Shown here: piece after piece, positions 1 through 7,600 of the stretch
How the letters are laid out: every line of letters starts with the position of its first letter
Numbering within the stretch: position 1 is the first letter of the stretch
Assembly (NCBI GenBank): GCA_002471185.1
Contig: DKPL01000053.1
Span: 940 to 22,410, forward strand
From: Bacteroides sp. UBA7335
Lineage (GTDB): Bacteria; Bacteroidota; Bacteroidia; Bacteroidales; Bacteroidaceae
DNA: 21,471 bases
Direction of reading: 5' to 3'
Notes under the pieces: generated by a model
Told to the model about the DNA's origin: nothing
Databases searched by the model: none
What the model saw: only the letters and a program-made list of their open reading frames with translations
Program-made: the position numbers and the translations under genes

Positions 1-84
1 ATCATCTACTCTTCTGAATGTAGCTCTAAATAATTTCAGTTTGCGTTGAAAGACATGTTTCCACTTACTTCCAAAGGCTTGAAA
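1..84 (-). pseudogene. Open reading relic running off the left edge
   Basis: Read on the minus strand from just after a TAG at 85-87, a frame stays open for 28 codons to the window edge and contains the segment KHVFQRKLKLFRATFRRVDD. In the right-end repeat copy the same DNA keeps FQRK in one frame and VDD in another because of a one-base difference. This suggests either a decayed coding sequence or a non-coding repeat that is open by chance. There is no start codon and I do not recognise a family. Confidence 0.2.
2..53. repeat. Left copy of a repeat shared by both window ends
   Basis: This 52-base segment aligns over its whole length with 21328-21380 near the right edge, with roughly 75-80% identity by eye and one single-base gap. 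Most differences are transitions: T or A here, C or G there. Shared blocks include TCATCTAC, TCTGA and CGTTGAAAGA. It is followed here by palindromic repeats, and the right copy is also followed by one, so the two ends probably sample one multi-copy intergenic family. Only two copies are visible and the boundaries are approximate. Confidence 0.6.
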
Positions 85-86
85 CT
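67..86. repeat. Palindromic repeat, imperfect copy
   Basis: The sequence ends in AAAGGCTTGAAACT and matches the perfect palindrome at 111-130 at 18 of 20 positions, differing only in the left arm (ACTTCCAA instead of AGTTTCAA). A further relative, AGTTCCAAAGGTTTG, is cut off by the right edge at 21457. This looks like a small hairpin-forming repeat family. Confidence 0.55.
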
Positions 87-96
87 ATGCTCCCAA

Positions 97-109
97 TAGT
101 TCGGAACTA
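97..109. repeat. Short perfect inverted repeat
   Basis: TAGTTC and GAACTA arms of 6 bases flank one central G. It sits midway between the two related 20-base palindromes at 67-86 and 111-130 and shares their AGTT/AACT ends, so it is probably part of the same repeat cluster. Confidence 0.4.
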
Positions 110-110
110 C

Positions 111-130
111 AGTTTCAAAGGCTTGAAACT
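111..130. repeat. Perfect palindromic repeat, 8-base arms
   Basis: Arms AGTTTCAA and TTGAAACT are perfect complements around an AGGC loop. A near copy lies at 67-86 and a truncated relative at the right edge. There is no T-tract after either arm, so it does not look like a terminator. A repeat-family hairpin is more likely. Confidence 0.6.
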
Positions 131-155
131 AACTGAAACTTTAATGTATCACCTG

Positions 156-266
156 CTATGCGCTGTAAGCTGCAACATGAACTTCTTGAGCGTATCCACC
201 AGGTTTTCTGTCTGACTCACATATCGTTAAAACTCCAACTTTGCGAACTGAGCCGTTATTAATGTA
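156..266 (-). pseudogene. 36-codon open relic, no start codon
   Basis: On the minus strand a frame is open between a TAA at 267-269 and a TAG at 156-158. It encodes a protein-like stretch that includes RKVGVLTICESDRKPGGYAQ and ends in EVHVAAYSA. There is no ATG within it. It sits inside the repeat-rich left end and may be the tail of a decayed gene or part of the repeat unit. No family recognised. Confidence 0.25.
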
Positions 267-343
267 TTAGCAATAATTTATAATTTTTGTATTAAAAAGT
301 AACTGAATTCTAGAACAATTGTAAAATAATACTGTTGAGAATA

Positions 344-365
344 TATTGAGTTTAAAAACTCAATA
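344..365. promoter_or_regulatory. 22-base palindrome upstream of frc (candidate operator)
   Basis: Ten-base arms (TATTGAGTTT and AAACTCAATA) are perfectly complementary around a two-base AA centre, ending 44 bases before the frc start codon. The near-absent spacer suits a dimeric-regulator operator better than an RNA hairpin, and no T-tract follows. I see no convincing TAnnTTTG promoter in this leader. No regulator gene lies inside the window. Confidence 0.45.
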
Positions 366-395
366 CTACTTAAACCAAAACAATATTAATTTTTT

Positions 396-402
396 AGGAG
401 GA
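396..402 (+). promoter_or_regulatory. Strong Shine-Dalgarno site of frc
   Basis: AGGAGGA lies 7 bases before the frc ATG. A near-perfect anti-SD match is uncommon in Bacteroidota, which mostly initiate without one, and the neighbouring genes here do not carry a comparable site. It also fixes the frc start at 410. Confidence 0.75.
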
Positions 403-409
403 TTAAATT

Positions 410-1681
410 ATGACTGCACCGTTGCAAGGAATTAAAGTTATCGATATGACCCAAGTACAATCGGGCCCATCATGTACTCAGATGTTAGCGTGGTTAGGCG
501 CTGAAGTAATTAAAATAGAACGTGTAGGTACTGGTGACCCTACTCGTGATGAATTGTTAGATATAGAGGGTTTAGATGGTTTATACTTTTTGCAATTAAA
601 CTGTAACAAACGTTCTATTGAGCTTAACGCTAAGACTCCCGAAGGAAAAGAGATCTTAACTAAACTTATTGAGGGTGCAGATATGTTTGTAGAGAACCTC
701 CATCCCGGTGCTGCCGATGAGTTAGGCTTCTCTTGGGAAGAAGTTCATAAAATGAATCCACGCTGTATTTATGGAACTATAAAAGGTTTTAATGACGATT
801 CTCCTTATGCCAATGTTAAAGCATTTGAGCCTGTAGCACAATGTGCTGGTGGTGCAGCTTCTACTACAGGATGGTGGGATGGTGAGTACAATGTTCCTAC
901 ACAGTCGGGTGCTGCCTTGGGCGATAGTAATACAGGTATGCATTTGGTTATTGGTTTACTTGCTGCTCTGCTACAGCGCGAAAAAACTGGTGAAGGATGT
1001 TTCGTACAACAATCTATGCAAGATGCAGTATTAAATCTTTGTCGTATCAAACTTCGCGATCAGTTGATCTTAGAACATACTGGTGTTTTGAAACATCTTC
1101 CTGAATACCCTAATGGCAAGTTTGGTAATACTGTACCTCGTGCCGGCAACGTCGAAGGTGGACAAGTTTTAGGTTGGTGTTATAAATGTAAAGGTTGGGA
1201 AACTGATCCTAATGCATATGTTTATATTGTACTTCAAAATGAAGCAAAAGCTTTTGCCGAAGCATGTACTGCACTAGGTAAACCAGAATGGGCTACTGAT
1301 CCTAAATTCAATACTCCTGCAGCGCGCAACTTGGTAAAAGAAGAAATTTATAAAGGAGTAGAAGAGTACACCATTACAAAAGATAAAAACGAGATTGTTG
1401 ATGTTTTAGGAAAAGCAGGTGTTCCTTGCGGTCCCGTATTGAGTATGTATGAAATTGCTCGCGATGAATCATTGCGTAAATGTGGAACTATTGTTGAAGT
1501 TGATCAACCTAAACGGGGTAAGTTCCTTACTATTGGCTGTCCTCCTAAACTATCAACATTTACTCCAGAGGTAAAAGCTGCTCCACTTTTAGGAGCTGAC
1601 ACTAATGCTGTATTGAAAGAATTAGGCTATTCTGATGCAGATATTGCTAAATTCCGTGCAGACCATGTAGTTTGCAAATAA
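410..1681 (+). CDS. frc: Formyl-CoA:oxalate CoA-transferase (class III CoA-transferase)
   Basis: Moves CoA from formyl-CoA to oxalate, giving oxalyl-CoA and formate; cytosolic, normally an interlocked dimer. The 423 residues match the family length (about 428 in Oxalobacter) and align end to end with the Oxalobacter enzyme as I recall it: the opening VIDMTQVQSGP, NCNKRSIEL, VAQCAGGAA, GDSNTGMH with the catalytic Asp at 172, MQDAVLNL..RIKLRDQ, CKGWETD, GVPCGPV and APLLG. Gln17 and Tyr59 of the active site are kept. Departures: Glu at position 48 where the characterised enzymes have Trp, Phe139 for Tyr139, and the glycine-rich loop (GGGGQ) reads VEGGQ. The start is set by a strong SD. oxc follows 139 bases downstream, which supports an oxalate role, but the altered pocket leaves a different acid substrate possible. 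Confidence 0.93.
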   Translation: MTAPLQGIKVIDMTQVQSGPSCTQMLAWLGAEVIKIERVGTGDPTRDELLDIEGLDGLYFLQLNCNKRSIELNAKTPEGKEILTKLIEGADMFVENLHPGAADELGFSWEEVHKMNPRCIYGTIKGFNDDSPYANVKAFEPVAQCAGGAASTTGWWDGEYNVPTQSGAALGDSNTGMHLVIGLLAALLQREKTGEGCFVQQSMQDAVLNLCRIKLRDQLILEHTGVLKHLPEYPNGKFGNTVPRAGNVEGGQVLGWCYKCKGWETDPNAYVYIVLQNEAKAFAEACTALGKPEWATDPKFNTPAARNLVKEEIYKGVEEYTITKDKNEIVDVLGKAGVPCGPVLSMYEIARDESLRKCGTIVEVDQPKRGKFLTIGCPPKLSTFTPEVKAAPLLGADTNAVLKELGYSDADIAKFRADHVVCK

Positions 1682-1716
1682 TTGCACTTCTCTATTTAAA
1701 AAATAAAACTTTCTAG

Positions 1717-1783
1717 ACACGGATTTTATATTTGGTACCTATCTTAACTATAGGCTATACCATATAAAATCCGTGTTTTTTTG
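1717..1783 (+). terminator. Intrinsic terminator or attenuator between frc and oxc
   Basis: A 15-base perfect arm at 1717-1731 (ACACGGATTTTATAT) pairs with 1762-1776. The interior extends the helix (GGTA 1734-1737 with TACC 1758-1761, CCTAT 1738-1742 with ATAGG 1750-1754). The last stem T runs into six further T residues, ending at 1782. This is one of the strongest hairpins in the window and should end or attenuate frc transcription before oxc. Confidence 0.88.
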
Positions 1784-1820
1784 ATTTAATAAAACGAATA
1801 ACATTTAAGATTCAAATATT

Positions 1821-3536
1821 ATGGCTACTAATCAAGTTTTAACCCCCGATCCTAATTTGACCGATGGCATGCATGTTGTTGTTGATGCTTTAAAACGTAA
1901 TGGCATTCATACAATTTATGGTGTAGTAGGTATTCCTGTTACTGATTTGGCTCGTCATGCTCAAGAAGAAGGCATACGATATATCGGCTTTCGTCATGAA
2001 CAGTCGGCTGGATATGCTGCATCAATTACCGGTTTTTTAACCAAGAAGCCTGGCATTCTACTTACTGTTTCTGCACCAGGTTTCTTAAATGGTTTGACTG
2101 CTCTTGCTAATGCTACTACCAACGGCTTTCCGATGATTCAAATAAGTGGTTCTAGCGACCGTTCAATTATTGATTTACAACAAGGTGACTACGAGGGTTT
2201 AGATCAAATGAATATAGCTAAACCTTTTGCTAAAGCCTCTTACCGCATCAATCGTCCCGAAGATATTGCTACCGGGGTGGCTCGTGCCATTAGAGCAGCA
2301 ATCACTGGACGCCCAGGTGGTGTTTATTTAGATTTAACTACTGCACTTTTGGCTAGTACCATAGATAAAAATGTGGCTGATAGTACACTCTTTGCTCCTA
2401 TTGACCCAGCTTCTCCTACTATACCATCGCCAGCTTCGGTTGATCGAGCACTCAAACTTCTGAGTACAGCTAAGAAGCCATTGATTATTTTGGGTAAAGG
2501 AGCTGCTTATGCACAAGCTGATGATACCATTAAAGCCTTCATCGAAAAAACCGGTATTCCTTATATTCCGATGTCTATGGCCAAAGGCTTATTGCCCGAT
2601 GATCATGTGCAATGTGCTGCTGCTGCACGTGGCTTTGTGCTCGAAAATGCTGATGTAGTAATGCTACTAGGTGCTCGCTTGAACTGGCTTTTGTCGCACG
2701 GTAAGGGTAAACACTGGAATCCGAATGCTCAATTTATTCAGTTAGACATTGACGGCATGGAGTTTGATAGCAACAAACCAATTGCTGCTCCTGTTGCCGG
2801 CGATATTGTAGCTTCAATGGATGCCATGCTGGCAGGGCTATCTAGTCATAACATCAAAGCCGCGGACGATTGGGTTAAAGATGTGAATGCTGCAAAAGTG
2901 CCTAATGACCAAAAGATGCAGATTAAACTAAGCAACACTAAACTCCCGATGGATTATTTCTGCGCACTGAATGCGATGGAAAAAGTTCTTGAAAACCATA
3001 AAGATGTATATATTGTAAATGAAGGAGCTAATACTCTTGATGATGCTCGCAATGTAATTAATATGTATCAACCTCGTCATCGGTTAGATTGTGGCACATG
3101 GGGCGTAATGGGAGTTGGTATGGGCTTTGCTATTGGAGCAGCTATTACAAGTGGAAAATCTGTAGTAGCTATTGAGGGTGATAGTGCCTTTGGTTTCGAT
3201 GGTATGGAGGTTGAAACAATCTGTAGATTTAAACTTCCTATTACAATAGTACTGTTTAATAATGGTGGTATCTACAACGATGCGCATGTCGATTTGAGTG
3301 GTCATGGCGATCCTTCACCTACTACTTTAATGGCTAATGCTCATTATGATAAAGTCATCGAAGCTTTTGGTGGAGTTCCATATTATGTAACAACTCCAGA
3401 GGAGTTATCTAAAGCTCTTGAGGCAGGAATTGCTTCAAAGAAACCAACCTTGATTAATGTAGTTATTGATGGTATGTGTGGTACCGAAAGTGGCCATATC
3501 GGAAACTTAAACCCCAAGACGATATCTACAAAGTAA
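1821..3536 (+). CDS. oxc: Oxalyl-CoA decarboxylase (thiamine diphosphate enzyme)
   Basis: Decarboxylates oxalyl-CoA to formyl-CoA and CO2 in the cytosol, using thiamine diphosphate. The 571 residues match the family (568 in Oxalobacter), with co-linear landmarks: YGVVGIP, FRHEQSAGYAAS (cofactor Glu60), LTVSAPGFLNG, DLQQGDYEG (Tyr124), GRPGGVYLDL, GKGAAYAQ, GARLNW, VNEGANTLD, TWGVMGVGMG, and the ThDP/Mg motif from GDSAFGFDGME (about residue 453) to NNGGIY. The C-terminal active-site lid has ESGHI, where Oxalobacter has ESGRI. It lies downstream of a terminator, so it probably has its own promoter or relies on read-through; no clear promoter is visible in 1784-1820. The AEC gene starts 21 bases after its stop. 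Confidence 0.95.
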   Translation: MATNQVLTPDPNLTDGMHVVVDALKRNGIHTIYGVVGIPVTDLARHAQEEGIRYIGFRHEQSAGYAASITGFLTKKPGILLTVSAPGFLNGLTALANATTNGFPMIQISGSSDRSIIDLQQGDYEGLDQMNIAKPFAKASYRINRPEDIATGVARAIRAAITGRPGGVYLDLTTALLASTIDKNVADSTLFAPIDPASPTIPSPASVDRALKLLSTAKKPLIILGKGAAYAQADDTIKAFIEKTGIPYIPMSMAKGLLPDDHVQCAAAARGFVLENADVVMLLGARLNWLLSHGKGKHWNPNAQFIQLDIDGMEFDSNKPIAAPVAGDIVASMDAMLAGLSSHNIKAADDWVKDVNAAKVPNDQKMQIKLSNTKLPMDYFCALNAMEKVLENHKDVYIVNEGANTLDDARNVINMYQPRHRLDCGTWGVMGVGMGFAIGAAITSGKSVVAIEGDSAFGFDGMEVETICRFKLPITIVLFNNGGIYNDAHVDLSGHGDPSPTTLMANAHYDKVIEAFGGVPYYVTTPEELSKALEAGIASKKPTLINVVIDGMCGTESGHIGNLNPKTISTK

Positions 3537-3557
3537 ACAAATAAAAACAAATAGACT

Positions 3558-4565
3558 ATGGGCGATATTATTCTAACCGATCTAGTACCTATATTCATTA
3601 TAATGATATTAGGTTATGTCTCAGGAAAAAGAAACGCATTCAGTGTTGAAAACTCTCGTAGTTTCAATAAGCTTGTATTAAACTATGCATTACCCGCCGC
3701 TTTATTTCTATCAATAGTAAAGGGTACTCGTGAAATGTTATTTAGTGATTTGAAGCTTTTGATTAGTAGTATAATTGTTATTGTTGGGTGTTATTTTATC
3801 TCTTTCTTTTGTTGTAAAAAGATATTTAAGCACACCAAAGGTGAAGCTGCAATCAGTGGCTTAATAGGTGGTGCACCTACAATTGGATTTCTAGGTTTTG
3901 CTGTACTTCAGCCTATTTATGGTGCTACTGCTACTACAGGTTTGGTAGTTGCTATTGTAGCTATTGTGGTTAATGCTATTGCTATTCCTATCGGATTGTT
4001 TTTATTAAATCCTGATGATAATCCAGAAGTGAAAAATAATATCGCTGCATTGGCTAAAGAAAATGGAGGATCATCTACTACGGCGGTTGTGCCCAAAAAG
4101 AAAAGCAATGCGTTATTAAATGCATTGAAAGAACCAGTAGTTTGGTCTCCAATTTTGGCTGTAATTTTGCTTCTTTCTGGTATACATTTCCCTAAAGTAT
4201 TAGATCCTACTTTTGATTTAATAGCTAAGGCAAATGCTGGTGTTGCAGTATTTGCTGCTGGTTTAACCCTTTCAGCGAATAAGTTTGAGTTTGATAAAGA
4301 AGTTATATTTAATACAATTATCAAGCTTTTCTTAATGCCTGCTTTATTCCTAGGATTAGGGCTATTGTTGCATATGGATGGTGAAAAACTTCAGATGCTA
4401 GTATTGTGTGGTGCTTTACCTCCGGTATTCTCGGGTATTATTATTGGTAGTCGCTATCAAATATATGTTCGTACTGGTACTTCATCTTTGGCTGTAAGCA
4501 CTTTGTTGTTTATGGGTACGGCTCCATTATGGATTTGGATTGCACGCTTAGTGACAGGTGGATAA
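3558..4565 (+). CDS. AEC-family (auxin efflux carrier type) transporter, probable oxalate/organic anion carrier
   Basis: Inner-membrane secondary carrier of 335 residues with about ten hydrophobic segments in two halves, separated by a polar loop around residues 150-190 (NPDDNPEVKNN to VPKKKSNALL), which is the AEC layout. The family includes MdcF and E. coli YfdV. YfdV is encoded beside the frc and oxc homologues yfdW and yfdU, so the same grouping here is the main argument that this carrier serves oxalate or a related dicarboxylate. It lies 21 bases after oxc and 36 bases before the PFOR gene on the same strand, consistent with one operon. It is unrelated to OxlT, the MFS-type oxalate:formate antiporter. 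The family is clear; the substrate is inferred from neighbours. Confidence 0.85.
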   Translation: MGDIILTDLVPIFIIMILGYVSGKRNAFSVENSRSFNKLVLNYALPAALFLSIVKGTREMLFSDLKLLISSIIVIVGCYFISFFCCKKIFKHTKGEAAISGLIGGAPTIGFLGFAVLQPIYGATATTGLVVAIVAIVVNAIAIPIGLFLLNPDDNPEVKNNIAALAKENGGSSTTAVVPKKKSNALLNALKEPVVWSPILAVILLLSGIHFPKVLDPTFDLIAKANAGVAVFAAGLTLSANKFEFDKEVIFNTIIKLFLMPALFLGLGLLLHMDGEKLQMLVLCGALPPVFSGIIIGSRYQIYVRTGTSSLAVSTLLFMGTAPLWIWIARLVTGG

Positions 4566-4601
4566 TGATTTAGAGTAAATTAATCAATAAAAAAGACTCT
4601 T

Positions 4602-7600
4602 ATGGCTTCTGAAAGAAAAATATTGAGTGGTTGCGATGCCACTACACATGTAGCGTATGCGCTTTCTGAGATAGCAACCATTTATCCCATTTCTCCTGCA
4701 TCCGAAATGGGGGAGTTGGCTGATAAATGGGGCACAAAAGGGAGAAAGAATCTATTTGATCAGACCATGATTGTGCGTGAGATGCAGTCTGAAAAAGGGG
4801 CTGCCGGGGCAACACATGGATGTTTGGTAGGTGGTGCGTTGGCTACAACTTTCACTGCTTCACAAGGGTTAATGTTGATGATACCCAACATGTATAAAAT
4901 ATCCGGCGAGTTACTGCCGGGTGTTTTTCATGTTGCAGCCCGTTCTTTGTCCGCTCATGCGCTATCTATCTTTGGCGACCATCAAGACGTGATGTCTTGC
5001 CGTTCTACCGGATTTGCCTTTTTAGCTTCCTCCTCTGTTCAGGAGTGTATGGATATGGCTTTAATCGCTCATCTATCAGCTATTGATGGTTCGGTTCCCT
5101 TTCTACACTTCTTTGATGCCTTTCGCACCTCTAGTGAAATGGATATGATTAGTGTTATCGACTATGAAGACATTCGTCAGTTGGTAAATTGGGATAAAGT
5201 GCGCGATTTTAAAAACAGAGCAATGAATCCCGAGCATCCTGATATTAGAGGTACGGCTCAAAATCCTGATGTTTATTTTCAGAATCGTGAAGCGGCCAAT
5301 CAATACTACTTAGCTTTGCCCGATATTGTATCTACCAATATGCAAAAAGTAGCTAAGTTAACCGGTCGCTCTTACAAACTATTCGACTATGTAGGTCATT
5401 CTCAAGCCGAATATGTAATTGTATCTATGTGTTCTAGTTGCAATGTCATCGAAGAGTATGTAGACTATATGGCTCAAAAAGGCGAGAAGATTGGTTTAAT
5501 AAAAGTACGTCTGTACCGTCCTTTCTCTACCCAACACTTTATAGATGCCATACCGCATACTGCCAAGATGCTTTGCACACTCGATCGTTGCAAAGAACCG
5601 GGTTCACAAGGTGAGCCACTCTACCAAGATGTTTGTACGGCATTGCATGCCAGTGCAAATGCACTCAAAGTCATTGGCGGCCGTTACGGATTAAGCTCAA
5701 AAGAGTTTAATCCCGCTATGGTTAAAGCCGTGTATGACAATATGAAGAGCGATAATCCTAAAACGAACTTCACTGTAGGCATTACCGATGACGTTACTCA
5801 TTTGTCATTGGCAGTAGGCGATAACATCGAGACCACACCCGAAGGCACCATTCAGTGTAAGTTTTTTGGTTTTGGATCCGACGGCACAGTAGGGGCCAAC
5901 AAACAAGCAGCAGCCATTATCGGTGATAATACTGATTTGTATACTCAGGCCTACTTTTCTTTCGACTCTAAAAAGTCGGGTGGATATACCATTTCTAACA
6001 TTCGCTTTGGGAAAACTCCTATTAAATCATCGTACCTCATTACAGAAGCCAACTACATAGCTTGTCACAAAGATAGTTACGTGCAGAAGTTCGATGTATT
6101 AGAGAATATAAAAGATAGTGGAGTTTTCTTGTTGAACTCTTCGTGGAGTATCGCACAAATGGAGCACGAGCTTCCGGCTGCTATGCGTCGTGTTATGGCT
6201 CAAAAGAAATTAAAGTTTTACAATATTGATGCTGTGAAAATAGCAGCAGAAGTGGGCTTGGGAGTACGCATCAATATGATTATGCAAGCTGCGTTTTTCA
6301 AGCTATCACAGGTGATGGATTATGATAAAGCTCTCTCTTTACTGAAAAGCAGCATTCAAACAGCTTATGCCTCAAAGGGCAATGCTGTGGTTCAGATGAA
6401 CCTGCAAGCTATTGATAAGGTAGCCGATGCATTGGTAGAAATAGCTTATCCCGAAACTTGGATAAATGCTCAAGATGCTCCTGTAGTTACTCCTGCCGAA
6501 CCCCTCTTCATCTCGAAGCTATTAAAGCCAATTTTGGCACTTCAAGGTGATAAACTTCCTGTGTCGCTATTTCCGGCAGATGGCGTGATGCCTGTAGGTA
6601 CTACTGCCTACGAAAAGAGTGGTGTTGCCATCAACATACCCGAGTGGGATGTAGATCATTGTATTCAGTGCACACAGTGTTCGTTGGTTTGTCCTCATGC
6701 AGCTATTCGCCCTATACTGGCTACCGATGAAGAACTAGCCAATGCTCCTGCTGCCTTTGTTACCAGAAAAGCAGTTGGTCCCTCTTTACAAAACTTAAAC
6801 TATCGTATACAAATATATCCCGAAGACTGTATGGGGTGTGGCTCGTGCGTAGAGGTCTGCCCCGGTAAGGCTTTAACACTAAAACCGTTGGCCGAACAGG
6901 TTAATTTGCAGAAAATCAACCTTGAGTTTGCGCAGCAGCATGTAACTATCAAAGATAACTTGATGCCTATCACTACCATCAAGGGCTCTCAGTTGCAACA
7001 GCCTTTGTTAGAGTTTTCGGGAGCATGTGCCGGTTGTGGCGAAACTCCTCATGTAAAACTTCTCACTCAGCTGTTTGGTAAACATCTTATTATAGCCAAT
7101 GCCACCGGATGCAGCTCGATATGGGGGGCTAGTATGCCAAGCATGCCCTACACCAAAACCAAAGACGGTCGCGGACCGGCATGGGGTAACTCTTTATTCG
7201 AGGATGCTGCCGAATATGGCTATGGCATTGCCAATGCGATAAGTCGTAGAAGACAAAAACTAGTATTGAGCATTGATGATTTGCTTTCTACCACCGGAGT
7301 AACTCCTGAAATAGCTACTGCACTAAATAATTGGAAAACCAATAAAGACGATGCCGAGCAATCATACTCAGCTGGTAAAGACTTGATTGGAATGCTTCAA
7401 AAACAGCCCAATAAAGAACACTATAGTGAAATTACAGATAATGCCGATATGTTAGGCAAAAAGTCTGTTTGGATTGTAGGTGGCGATGGTTGGGCATACG
7501 ACATTGGTTTTGGAGGATTAGATCATGTGTTGGCATCGGGCGAAAATATCAATGTATTAGTTCTTGACACTGAGTGCTACTCCAATACCGGTGGTCAAAC

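Noticed and set aside
60..140. CRISPR array from the repeated GGCTTGAAACT units
   Set aside because: Only two full units, spacing is irregular and occupied by another palindrome, and no cas genes are present.
3917..4324. 135-codon minus-strand frame within the AEC transporter gene
   Set aside because: The sense strand encodes clear AEC membrane helices; the antisense frame is a shadow of their codon pattern.
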